64,000 nucleotides of DNA, from the NCBI GenBank assembly GCA_949710005.1, contig OX453287.1:19803017-19867016 (forward strand). The letters run 5' to 3'. Position 1 is the first letter of the stretch. Each line of letters begins with the position of its first letter. The notes below the pieces were generated by a model. That model was not told where the DNA came from and searched no databases. It was given only the letters and a program-made list of their open reading frames with translations. The translations under genes were made by a program, and so were the position numbers. Positions 22,801-35,800 of this stretch are shown piece by piece. The DNA is from Ricordea florida (lineage: Eukaryota > Cnidaria > Anthozoa > Corallimorpharia > Ricordeidae).

Positions 22801-25800
22801 TCAAGCGGTATTAGGAAAGAAAATTAGCGGAGGATTGGTAGATTCATCTCTTCAATTAGTTTCTCAAGTCATTTCTTATATTGTTCCTGTGGATGATATA
22901 GAAGCTCTTTGTAAGGATTTGAAAAATGATGATTTGGTTAATCGTGAACTAACAAACATTGTAGGTCTCTTAGCATTGAAAGCAGGAAGATTGGCAGCAC
23001 TTGCTAGCGGGCTATTTCAAGTAACTAAACACATTAAATTAGGTAAAAATCAACAAGTTGCAAGTACGACTGAGCATAAAATCCAAGAGGATTCCAACAA
23101 AACTGAGAAGACTACTAAGCAAGATGCTGGCGGTACTGATACTGTTTACTAAGCATGATTTAAAGATTTCTTAATGATATTTAAAATAATGTCTGACCAA
23201 ACTGAACGAAGTGAAGGAGGAACAGAAGTTGCGGAACAAATTACAATGGATCCCACGCCAGAAAAGAAAGATTCAAAAAAGAGAGAAAAAGACCCTAAAA
23301 AAGTCGCTGCTGGTAAGAAATTAGCGGAATATAACAAAAAAGCGAAAGAAGCATTAGCTAGGGAGATGAAAAGGGAGCAAAAAATTAAACGCGAAGAAGA
23401 GAAAAATGAAGAAGAAACAGTTGAATCAAAATCATGGCTTCCAGAGTTATCTTTTACAACTGTTTTATCCGTTGTTGGATTGGGGTTTACAGCATTTGAT
23501 ATTTTTATGAGATACCGATCGAAGGAAGGAGCCCGACAAAAGGAGGATAATAAAAACAGAATACCTGATTGTCCTGCGGTATCTCAAGCCCCTCCCATAA
23601 AGATTCATAATCCACAACCAAAAATTGGAATGATGTAATTATAAATTATTTTTTACTACAAACCCTAAAGATATCTAAAGGTTTCTTACTGATGTAGTAA
23701 AAAATCATGTCAAACGAAAACAAACTTGTTAAAACTGTTACTGATTCCGCAGTACTTATCGGATTAGCAGCTGGAGTTGGGTACGTGGCTAAAAAGATGA
23801 TGAAAGAATCATTTATGAATGATCCATCCTCAAGTGTTACAAATTATGCAAAATGGGTAGCTGTATTGTCAGGTAGTATGTACCTAAAAACATATTTAGA
23901 GGATCAAAAGATTTTACCGACCTAAAGGGGAGGAACCTCAAATTAAACATGGCAACAATAGCAATGATGTTTGGAGGAGCAGTATTAAATGCAACTGCCT
24001 TTGTTGGCGGATCATATCTTGCAAAATATCTATCAGGAGATAAAACCGATACAGAAAAAATACGGCACGATAAGGCATTAGAAAAATATCAAAAAGATTA
24101 TGCCGCATTTCAGGAAAATAGACAGAAACTAATTGATTGGAAAGTACAACAAAAAGATGAAAAATACCAAGCATCAAAAAATATTTCGAATACGGATGAA
24201 CAGTTTGAATTTTATTCCGCTTCGCTCGATGAACCAAAATTCTCTGATTATTATAGACCAAGTAGTAATCAAAAGACGGGGGAAATATGTGGGAGGAGGA
24301 ATGTTGGCATTAGGTTATGCAGCAAGTAAATTATTTTAACTTATTATATAACTTGTAATACATAAGTTATATAACATAATTCTATTTACATGAGACTTCC
24401 ATCATCATCGCTATCAATATCAGATTTTATACTTAATTCTTCTATTAATTCAGCTGATGATTTTGCCTCTGAAATAGCAACTTCTTCATCATATTTTGGT
24501 TTACGCATTAATTTTTTGACTTCAATTTGTGGTTCTATATAAGCTTCATATAATTTTACTTGAAGAGAAATTATTTTTGCACCAATAAATATTGATTCAA
24601 TTTTGATTACGCATTCAGTGCGACAACGTTTATTCAATAAATCTGTATATTCAATTACTTCATCCGTTTTCATATTATAAAATTTTGTTAGGTATCTATT
24701 TTCTCTTCTTGAATGCATTAATTTTGCATACAATGTTGGTCCTTTTCCTTCAGCTTTTTGCATATAAGTTTTATTATTAGCATCAGTAATTTTCACCATT
24801 TTCCAATATAAAGGATTCAAACCTCCTTTTATTTTTTCAAGATCTTTCCTTTCCAAATCATACTTTTCAATTTTGTCTTTATTTTCTATCAAATGATCTA
24901 TACAGCAATCCACTATTTCGTTAAAATTATTGAGCCATTTTTCTTCTTCTTCCGTTGGTTCATCCCTAGACCATAAACACAAAGGAAAAGTATATCCACT
25001 AATTTTTTTTGTTTCTGGGTTTACATTTTCTGAAACTCCATATGAATACAAACGATTAGTTGGAATAACTAATTCTCCTTCAGTTCCATCTTCATTTTTT
25101 GTAAAGATGTTAATACGTTTGAATTCAATCTTTGGTTTTGTTCCAGGAACTTCCCCTGAAATTGGTTTAGAAAATACAATATTTTGTTTTGGGTTGTAAT
25201 TGTTAACATTTATTAATTGTGTATTTTCATTAGACATTTTTTCTTATTTTTCTTATCTTTCAATCATAATTCATTTTTTATAATTTCCAAAAATAACTTT
25301 AGGTCTAAAGATTTCTTTACTGATTAGTAAAAAAATCATGGCAGAAGGAGGAGATGTACCTAAAGAAATACCAGACTTTGAACCAACTGATCTAGACGAT
25401 GATGTTGATAGAGAAAATATGGAAATGGATCCAATATCATCAACCACCAGTCTAATTAACCCTGATGATGATGAGGAAGAAACTTCATTTGGTGGTAGGG
25501 ATTATGAGGAGGGGGGTGCCATACCCAAAATACCCATTGATAGATATGATGAAAGGAGAGATGCACTACAACATATCAAACGTTTGTTTCCAAATTTCAA
25601 CCCTTTGGATTCTCCATTTACAGCAGAATGGGATGAGTATGGTAATTTGAGGGTTAAATTGAGTAATCAGAAAAATGCTGTAGGACATATATTGATTGAT
25701 AAAGATGGGGTAATAAAAGTTGATAATTTACCAATTACCTTCAGAAAAGCTCTAGGTGCTGATTATGAATCCATGCTTATAAAAAATAATAATCTTTTAT

Positions 25801-28800
25801 CACAATGGAATGAAGCTAATGAACAAAATATGGAATTACTTAATGTAGTACAAGGTTTGGAAGCAACCACAAAAGTATATCCTTTGGAGATTAAGCTATA
25901 TGAACAAAAAGAAAAAGAAATACGCCAATTCGCTGAGAAACAACAAGTTGAAAAAACGGAAATAAAAAGTCTTTTTGACGCAACTGTTAAACAGAACACA
26001 GAATTAAAAATACAGAAAGAGAAACTTTTGAATGAATTGAAACGATACAAAGATGAAATAGATAAGTATAAGAAGGGTCAATCAAATTTAACAATGTTAG
26101 AACGCGGTAATGAAAGATTAAAAGCTGAAGTTGATAAATTCAGAGAACTAACAAGAAAGAGTATTATTTACAACCAAGAACAAATAGCTGATCTGGAGAG
26201 TAAAAATGAAGAAATAATTAAAAATCTACCATTACGGGAACGGATAAAGTATATCTTCAAAAAGTACGGTTTTACAGTCTTTGCTGTTGTAAGTGCTGTT
26301 GGTGTTGTTATTGGTGTTATAGTTTCTAATCTTTCCAAAGGTTTATCCACATTAGGTAGGGGTGTTGGTAATGGTTTTAAAGCTATTGGTAAGAAACTCG
26401 GTGAAATATTACCTGGAATGGTTGGTGCAATAGTCAGCTTTCTGTTCAAAACAGCGGGTGAGGTTATTGGATTTTTAGGTAAGAATGCTTGGCTTTTGAT
26501 AATGGCTGTGGTTCTATATTTTGTGGAACAATTTAAAAAGAAGGGACGCTAAGTAAAAAAAACATGAATGATACAATATTTCTATCTATCTATATGCTTG
26601 CTCCCAAAACAAGAATTTATCTAGATCCACCCTTAACCAATGTAAAAGAGATACAAATGCTATTTAGCTACATTCCTAAAGCGTTGAATACAAATCCTTT
26701 CTACTTAATGTGTGATCTTATAGAGTCAAAGTCTTCATATTCCAATTGTTGTATACCCGAAGGTGAAAATGTAAAACTTAAACCCGCACAACTACTAGCT
26801 GTTATTCCATCTCAAAATCATCCTTGTTTAAGAGTTTTACAAACCAAAAATCCGGTCAACTACTTTGATTTGTTGATTTTAGATAAAAAAGGAAGAAAGG
26901 CTGACTTAAATAACGAACCCATTCGTATCTATTTAAAGATTTCCTGTTGATCAGAAAAATACAATATGGATGACTATAATAGAATTTATCCTAATCTGCC
27001 CGTTAATTCCGCGAATTTCAGACTACAAAAGTCATGTGAAGTACTACAAAATCTTGAGAAGGAAATTAAACATTACGGGGAAGTTAGAAAAAAGTATAAC
27101 CGAGCTAGGGGAATATTTACAAAAATCAGTGTTGGTAGTGGAGTGTTTTCAGTTATCTTATCTGCAAGTGGATTGGGGACCTCTCTTACTGGTTTTGGTG
27201 CTGTTGTTGGTATACCATTAGGAGCTGTGGGGGGTATTTGTGGGGGAATATCGGTTGGATTTGGATACGCATCAAAAAGACTTTCACATAAAGTTAGTAA
27301 ACATGAACAAACAGTTTCTCTGGCAAAAGCAAAAGTAAACACTATTAACGACTTGGTTTCAAAGGCTTTGAAAGATAATGTTATATCTGATCAAGAATTT
27401 TCTCTAATTTTATCAGAGGTGGATAAGTTTGAAAAACTAAAACAAGAAATCCGCCAAAAAAACATTAAGGATACAGAAAAAAACTTAAATATGAATCAGA
27501 TAAGGAGAGAAGTTCGAGAGGAAATATTAAAAGAATTAACCGGCGGGAAAGAACATTAAAAATTTCATATGAAAGAACTGATGTTGGGTTCAATTGTTTT
27601 GCAGGCATTAGAAATACTAGTGAATATTAATACTTTACATCTTATTCTTAATCTAAAGACCAGATTATCTGAAACACAAAGAATAAGATGTTATTATACG
27701 ATTTCAAAAATAGGTACCCAAACGCCAACCTTAATAAATTTACATTTGTGAATGATTCATATGGAGGATATATTAAATGGAAAGTTAATGGGACAGCAGT
27801 TATGTCAAATGATGATCCTACTGGAAAAACTTGGACTGATTATCTTCCTATTAATTTGAAAACATTATTATGGCAAGATTTAGGGTTAGAAAATAAAGTT
27901 AAGGTTGGTTCATTTCCAAAAAGTTTATCCATTACAAATCAAAAATACTCAATACCAGCTATTAACTTTGATGACTTTACAACTGATATAACAAAAATGC
28001 TAACCTTTCTAGATATATACGTTTCAAATACAAAGAAATTTACAGCAAAGATGAGAAACATATTTACATCTCAAGTTGTAACATTCAAATTTGGAAAGCA
28101 GAGTAGAAAATGGTTAAATTCACCTGATATGAATTATTGGCCTCAACAGCTTAACTTTGCAGTATGGTGTGCTACATCTGGCTGTGGTATAAGTCCTTTT
28201 GAGAGTTTAAATTATCCTAAAGTAGTGAGTAGTTTCATAAAGTTTCATGTGTATTTTACAATAAGACGAATATTGTATGAAATGAAACTACCTTTACCCG
28301 ACGAACAACCTTTTGTGATAAATAATAATCCATATAGTAAAGTTGCATATCAACGATTGTGCGCTGAATTTGGGGTTAGTAATAATTCTGACTTTAGATG
28401 GAAAGGTGGAAGAAATTCAGGATTAGGAGATATATTCCTTGATTACGGTGCAGGATATCATGGAAAAGGAGGGGGATATCAAAATGTACATATTGTAAGA
28501 AATTATGATGTTGAAGCGGATCAATGGCCTGGTGAAGGCGGTAAATTCGCTGATGAAGGAGGTAAGAAAGAAAAGGGTAATCTCATCTCATTTATCCGTA
28601 ACGATGACTTTGCCGATTTCAAATATGCTTGGTTTATCCCAACAATCGGGCATGGACTCACTAAAGCTGGACTTGGAAGATTGAATCGGTCTGCAGAAGC
28701 TTTTGTATACTGTATATTGGGGGCACAAGTAAACACTAGAAATTCTATTTATGGTAATGGTGGTGGAGCGATAGAGACTCAACAAGAATTCTTGTCTTTA

Positions 28801-31800
28801 TTTGAAAGTAGTGTGATCGAGAATGACATTTCTAGTTCTATCCAAAGGTATCAATTAGCTGTACAAGAATCGAAATTACGTCTTGATGTCGCTATTGCTC
28901 CTGGTGTATGGTTGATGCCGAGTAATATGATTGTCAATACAGAAAGCGTGGTTGGATACAATAACAAGTTGGTTAAAGCCACTGAAAATATGAATTTTGG
29001 GGTAAATAATTCCCTAAACACTGAAGCAAAACCTGTTGGAATAAACCATAATTTGGGGACTTCAAAAGTTTCATTACCGCATAAAACCGAAAACAAACCA
29101 CCATCAGAAACAACACAAACAGATCCAATTAAACCAGAAAATAATATTAAATCAACTCAACATGAAGATAATCTGATAGTATTTATGGTTTTTGGCGGTG
29201 CAATAGCTTGGTTCCTATTTCGTTAATGTTTTGATTATAGAAATCTAAAGATGAATATTATGTAATCAAAACAAAATGTTAAGTATTACCATGTATGAGT
29301 CAGAAAGTAGGATTTATTTAGATCCACCGCTGAAAAATATTCGGGAGATACAGCTTCTGGATTGCAATATAAAAACTAAAAGATTGATTAATTTCAAGGA
29401 TAAACAGACCTTATTCAATGATAAGAATCGTGGCTTCATAATAATTCAACCCGGTACATATTCTCTTCGTAACATTCAATCAGTCTTTCTTAATGATCCT
29501 GATGGGGAAAAGATAACAATAATTGAGACTGATACTTTTGATTATCTTTATTCGAATAAGAACTTCAAAATTAAACTTACGAGAGGATTGTCGATTGGTT
29601 TAGGAGTGCCCGAAGTCATAAATCCAGGTAAATTATACCCCATAAATATCCAGATTAAGGAACCCCTGAGACTTATGTGTAGTATAGTTGATAACAAGTC
29701 TTCGTATTTGAATAAAACCAAAAATGGTGAACTTGTGAAACTCTCTCCATCGCACCTACTCGCGAACATACCCTCAAAGGATTATCCAACAATTCCAGTT
29801 CGAAAGTATGATAGCGTCATAAACCACTTTGATTTAACCATATTAAACAATGAATGGGAAAAACTTGATCTAAAGGGTTCCCCCATAACTTTTAGTTTAA
29901 GATTCAGATAATTCGCCGTGGTTGGTCCTTAAGGTCTTTTTGTTAAATAACTATTACTTTAGTTATGTAACACAATTACATAAGATTATTCATCCGGTAA
30001 AGAATTATAAATTGCTTGTTCCTCAATGTCGTAGCACCAATCCATAACTCTGTCTTGATTCCATGTTACTACCATTAATTCATCGTGAAGGCCATTATAA
30101 AACGCCTCTTTATGCGCAATCTTGTATTCATTTAAACTTACATTTACTGATAATTTTTCAATAAGAAACTTTTCATCAAAGGTGTCAATTCGGCATTCCT
30201 CGTCATAGTATCCAAGATAAAGACCATCTTCATGAAAATAATTAAATCTATCCCAGTTTGTAATAACCAAATCGCGGGACGGTAAAAAATGGTATTCACA
30301 AATATTATCATGAAGAAGATCATTATTAGCGGCTTTTAAAATTTTTTTTACAAATTCATTAACACAAATTCCATCAACGCCAAAATCTGTTTTTGTTTCA
30401 AAACCAATAAAATGAGAAAATGAAAAAAAATCGTTATTATATACTACTTCAAAAATTATTTCATTGGATTCATCATCATCATAATCCCTGGTATCAAGAA
30501 AATATTGCCGATTTTTTAATAATTTTTGATGCAAGTCTTCTTTTATTTCTTCGATAAAATCGCAAATACTTAACTTTTTGTCATTTTCGTAAACAACTTC
30601 TAATCGATCCATGTTGTTGTTTTTTAACTTTACTTCTTTTTTACAAATCATTTTTTTATTCACAATATCTGATTAACACTCTGATAAAAATTTACGAGAT
30701 CTTTAGGAACCTTTACGGTTGTTTGGCTAATCTTCACCTTTTGCTTGATCTTGTGTAATTTTGAGTGAATCTTTACATAAATCTTTTTCGTACTCTTGAG
30801 TGATAACAAAAAATGTTCGCGCGTGTGTGTAAAAAAACAACATGTGTGTGGGTGAAAACAACAACAACATGTGTGTGTGTGGGGCAAAACCCTCTCACCT
30901 ACTACTGCATAGCTGGCAACTTTGTGGGAAAGCATGCATACAATATTATAGTCCAGTTACCAGTGAGATTACTGTGAAGACTCGCCTCCTCTCATTCCCC
31001 ATGTGACTTTTCCATTGCTTTTAGCAGCCTGCTTGCTGCTCATTCACACACTCCCCAACATACCCCTATTTCCAGGCAAATGCAATCTAACCGTGAAAGT
31101 CAACTGTTGTTTTCCAATCAACATCCAGCCTCAAATTTAACACAATTCAACCAAATTGAACCAGTAGAACTTGATCAAGCCCAATCAAATGCAATCAAAT
31201 GTTCAATCAGTTTCAATTTATCAAACATTTTTGTGGGGGTTGGATTGTGTTCGATTATCATACTCACTTGAACCCAATATTTGCATGATTGTGTTCAATA
31301 AAGTTCGATTGAATTTTATAATTCCTGCTTTCAATTTGGTTTGATTAGTAAATTCTGGATTAAAAACGTCTAAAGTTCTGCAGAGTTATCTCTCCCTTTG
31401 TTCACTTTTCTTTCCCTTTTTTGTATTCCAGTCCTGTGAATAATAATAATAATATTAATAATAATAATAGTTATTATAGTAATAATAATAAGAATTATTA
31501 TTATTTTTATTATATTTATAATAATAATAATTCTGTTATAATAATATTGTTCTTAGGGATAGAACTATGCAGTGAAGATTTATCAGATGGTGCTCCTGAA
31601 ATATCAACAATTACAAGTATACCTTAATTCTTTTTACAGTGTCCAGTGTACTTTGTTATATTATACTTACTTATTTTATATTTAAATTCACGTTTGCTGA
31701 AAGTTGGCTGAACAGTTTCTAACCTTTGGGGTACCTTCCCTTCATTTTGCTTTTACATTCAAACTATTGCAGCTGCAGCCTCAAAACTAACAGGTTACAA

Positions 31801-32784
31801 GATAAGCTTTGGCATTTTGGTATTTTTGTTTTACCAAAGAGCATTTTGCATTATCATAGCAAACCAGGTAATTTAATTTGATTTGATTCTGCTCAATTTT
31901 AGAAAATTCAGTTAATTAGTAGATTTTTCTTTATTTATGTACAACAAAGTTTGAAAATCTCTGATGTTTTAGCATTAATATAATAAAGCTCTAACAGAGG
32001 GAACTTAGCCAATGCAATTTGCTACATATCTGTAATCAGCTATATATGCTAGATTGCATATGAGGGTACCTGATATTTTGACGTTTTCTTTGATCTTCAA
32101 TTTAAGATTTAACAGTCAAAGTTCACTGTCATAGCACATGAAATAAAAACTAAAATTATGCAGTTATATCTTCTACAGCTTTATTTTCTTTTCTCTCTCT
32201 CTCTCTTTTTTTTTCATTTTCAGATAAAATGACAGATATCTTGCTTGAGGCAAAGGATCTATTGTCCTCAGAGGACAAAAGTTTTGTTAAAAAATCCCAA
32301 AGGTGGGAAGATAGAGTATCTATTTCTAATGAAAGTTGGGCAGATTCACGTACTGCCCTTTGTGAAACACTGTTAAAAGCAAGATTTGCTGTAAGGGATG
32401 CAGCAAACTGCATGAAATGTCTCAAAGAAACAGCAGTCCTTAGATGTCATGAGTGTCCTTCCACTAAATACTTGTGTGGATCCTGTGACAAGAACCTCCA
32501 TGAAGTGTTTCCATTTCATGACAGAGATGCCATTGTTGATGAGCACTATCAACCAATTCCACCAACCCTGTCAATGAATAGCAGTGGAGAATGGGTTACA
32601 ATTGGTATGTGATTTAATTTTTAAACCATCTAATAGCTATCCTTTTAACATAGCAATTACCTTGAAGTGAACTATATTTTCATATTTGGTGACAAAACAC
32701 TAATATTTTTTACATCAAACTTGTTGTCACATTGATGTTTTTACTTGGTTAATAATAACCATAACAGTAAAAATAATGATAGTG

Positions 32785-32823
<39 letters not shown>

Positions 32824-35800
32824 GTAATAATAATAATTATTATTATATAAGTAATAATAATAGTATTTTATACAATAAAAATATTTCCTAGAGAAAACGA
32901 AAAAGGAATTAATTTATTAAAATAATTGAACACAGCTTTCATTATTATTTACATGAACATTAATTCTTTCAATTTACTACCTCTTGGTTGAGTAATGATT
33001 TGTATAACCTATGCAAATATGTGTCATGAGTTAATTACCTAACTTTTATTTACATCACTGCTTTATCAGTAACAGGATATCTTGCCTTTGGTAACCACTT
33101 CTAAATACTCATGAAGCTGTGTTGCCCAAAATTATTAATCCATTTATAAATTTATCCATTTTAACAATGTGTGTTTTAAAAATGCCTGTTTTTTAGTGAG
33201 GCAACTCCCACATTCAGAAATTTTCTGCCCTGCATGTGGTGGAAAATGTAAGCCCCTGGTAAATCAGCAAGAACATCACTGCATTGCTGTTTCTTTCAGA
33301 GGTCAGTAACATTTTAATTTTTTGCTTTATTTTTCTACCAGATGGTTACTCAAAAGTGATCTAAAAATTTATTTTGTGCAAATACTTGCATAATTCAAGT
33401 AATCGTTTTTACGAAATGATGTGTGCAATCGCTATGTAAGATCCTTTTTTTGTTTAACAGATGCCATGTGTACATTTCTACCTCATGCCCTTAAAATAGA
33501 TCCATGTTACATGTGGTCATGTTACCGTTAAATTATACAACTTCGGAAGGGGTTTTGGGTGGGCTTATAAGCGGGTGAGCTTATAAGCGGAATAAAAAAA
33601 ATGTTTCGAAACGAGCCACAGTAGTGTTGATCGAAGTACGTTTTTAAGTTGAAAAGTCATAATGAAGCAACATTTAGCCCTGTTCAGTACTGTCATCCAG
33701 CAGAGGGGGGCTTATATCCAGGGGGGGCTTATGACAGGATGTATTGTATTGTTTCCAGGTAGATGGGCCTATAACCGGGGGATCTTTTAAGCGGGGAGGC
33801 TTATAACCAGAATTTTACAGTATTCCGTGGAAGTAATGAAGAAATTAAATATATTAATATTATGATTTCTCATTAGGACGATTTGATCTCAATCATGGAG
33901 GCTACCAGTGTCTGGATTGCCAGAAAGTTTGTAGCACATCTAATCCATTGGTGATTAGTCAGCTGGGATTCTGGCCAGGGAGTATAAGTGATACGACATA
34001 CATCTTCCATCAGGACCTGTTCCTTCATTGGAATATTCTGCAAAAACAAATGCCTGGTGTTTCCGAGAGGTCTTTTGTTAAGTCACTAGAGCTTTTCTCA
34101 ACGCGAAAAGGAAGAGTACGTGTGTCAACATATATTACCTTTGGGTTCTTGTTTTTCCACAGGATGTGTAATGTTGCATACTGGATGACCTGCGTGTATA
34201 TATGCTCTCTGGCATACCCACTATATAGGACATTTTCTTATGTAAAGTTTTGAAAATTGAAGAACAAGAATTATACTTTTTTTTTCACTTAGCTACACTG
34301 TAGTTAGAAATTATTCAACTAGAGAGTTTAGTTAAGAGACCTTTGCATTTACTATGGAGAGACTTTCATTGCTTCAATTTGATGCCTGTGACTAGCATGT
34401 CCTGATAAATGTTGGTAAACCCAATATTAAATTTTCTTCTTGTAGTTGAAACAGCCTTCTTACATGTACATTGTATCTACTAATTATCACAGCTTGGAAC
34501 AATAAATATCACCGCATTTGCCACTTCTTTCAAGGAGTGGAAATTCTGCCAGTATGAGCTTGATCTTAGTGGGAGACAAATCAACTGGATGGAGTGTCCA
34601 GCATGTGACACCCAGCAGCATTCTGTTCATGTGGATGGCAACATGAAGTTGTATAGGTTCAAATCTGCTGGTGTGTAAGTAAATATCATTGCTGTTGCCC
34701 TGCTGTGGGAAATTATGTGCATGTATTCTTTTCATCTCTTCCTTTTGCAAAGTTATAACTTGGATGGAAATTTTAATGTTTCATTTATTGGCTTCACAAA
34801 ACATACATGTATTTTTCTAAATATTTTTGTGTGCCTAATAATCTGTCGTTATTGATGTTTCACTATGCTTGTGTTTTTTCTTGCAAAAAATGATGATGTC
34901 CCAATTTTCTTTGTTAGGAGTAAAAGAGAGTGTTACTATGGAGAGATGTTCATAGCTTCAAATTCAAAAGTTGACAGTCATATTCATAAAGTTTACCAAG
35001 GTGTCAAGCACAGTGTGAGTTTATTTGTTTTTAAAACTAAAAGCCAACATCAGATTGGGCAATTACCTTGTTAAGTGTGACATAGAGAATCAAAGGAAAC
35101 AGGGAAGAAATGCAGAATTGAGTTTATCTTTGCTAAGAAGAAATTGCATGAATAATCTAGATAACAAATAAGATATTAAGTGTATTATTTGTTGTTAATT
35201 GCAATTGTATCGATGTCAACTGCTTGCTATTTTAATCTACAAGGCTAATAGTTGATCTGAATTTATTTTTTCATATGAAATAAGCCCTTCAGTTTAAGAA
35301 ATGTTTATTGAGTTGCCATTTGAGCATATCAAACAAATTCTCCAAAATAAAGCAAACTAAAAATATAGAAGAACAGCGGAATTTTTGGTAAAAAAAGATC
35401 ACACTACACACTTTATGTTGCAGAAAGACAACCAGCAAAAACTCTGTGGTGATTCAAGCTGGCACGCCGCAGGCAACTCAGTACAGAAAAAGAAGAACCT
35501 CAGTGAGACAGGACTAGAGATTGCTGGCTGCAGACATGCTGTTGCCCAACATGCCATCAATATGATGTGTGGCGAACTGTATGGCTATGCACACTACATG
35601 CAACAAAACTACTTCATATCGAGGAATGTTAAATTTCTTTGGTATGATGTCGTGTGCAAATATTGGCCATGGCTCAAAAAGCAGAACAAAGAGTTTTCCG
35701 AGAGAATGAAACCTGCTTTGTCCATCATGCATGCAAAGGCCCATGCTTGGTATTGTCAGGTTGGCACAGTTAGTAGTTATGTGAAAATTGCTTTATTTAA

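Larger units (their letters stand above)
14703..30906 (+). mobile_element. Complete Polinton/Maverick (adintovirus-like) integrated element
   Basis: A 16.2-kb unit with ~300-bp terminal inverted repeats starting AGTAGTAGG, the 5'-AG expected of Polintons. It is flanked by TGCATA at 14697-14702 and 30906-30911; the T at 30906 can be assigned to either the repeat or the duplication. It encodes the Polinton hallmark set: protein-primed PolB, retroviral-like integrase, A32-type packaging ATPase, and candidate major and vertex capsid proteins, plus eight to ten smaller genes. It interrupts intron 2 of the KDZ-type gene. Nearly all frames are open, so the insertion is probably recent. No adenain-like protease was seen. 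Confidence 0.93.

Noticed and set aside
23174..23188. Upstream start for the 149-aa Polinton gene
   Set aside because: The ATG at 23174 lies inside the TTTAAAG promoter-like string; the ATG at 23189 fits the constant spacing of the other genes.
27569..27751. 60-codon frame between the 197-aa and 512-aa Polinton genes
   Set aside because: It overlaps the start of the 512-aa gene, contains that gene's TCTAAAG box, and has no features of its own.
30613..30663. Upstream start for the right-end Polinton gene
   Set aside because: The extra 17 residues come from the A-rich repeat end; the internal Met aligns with the polymerase start.
31421..31627. Asn/Tyr-rich frame at 31421
   Set aside because: Product of the AAT microsatellite; only 31557-31616 is a supported exon.
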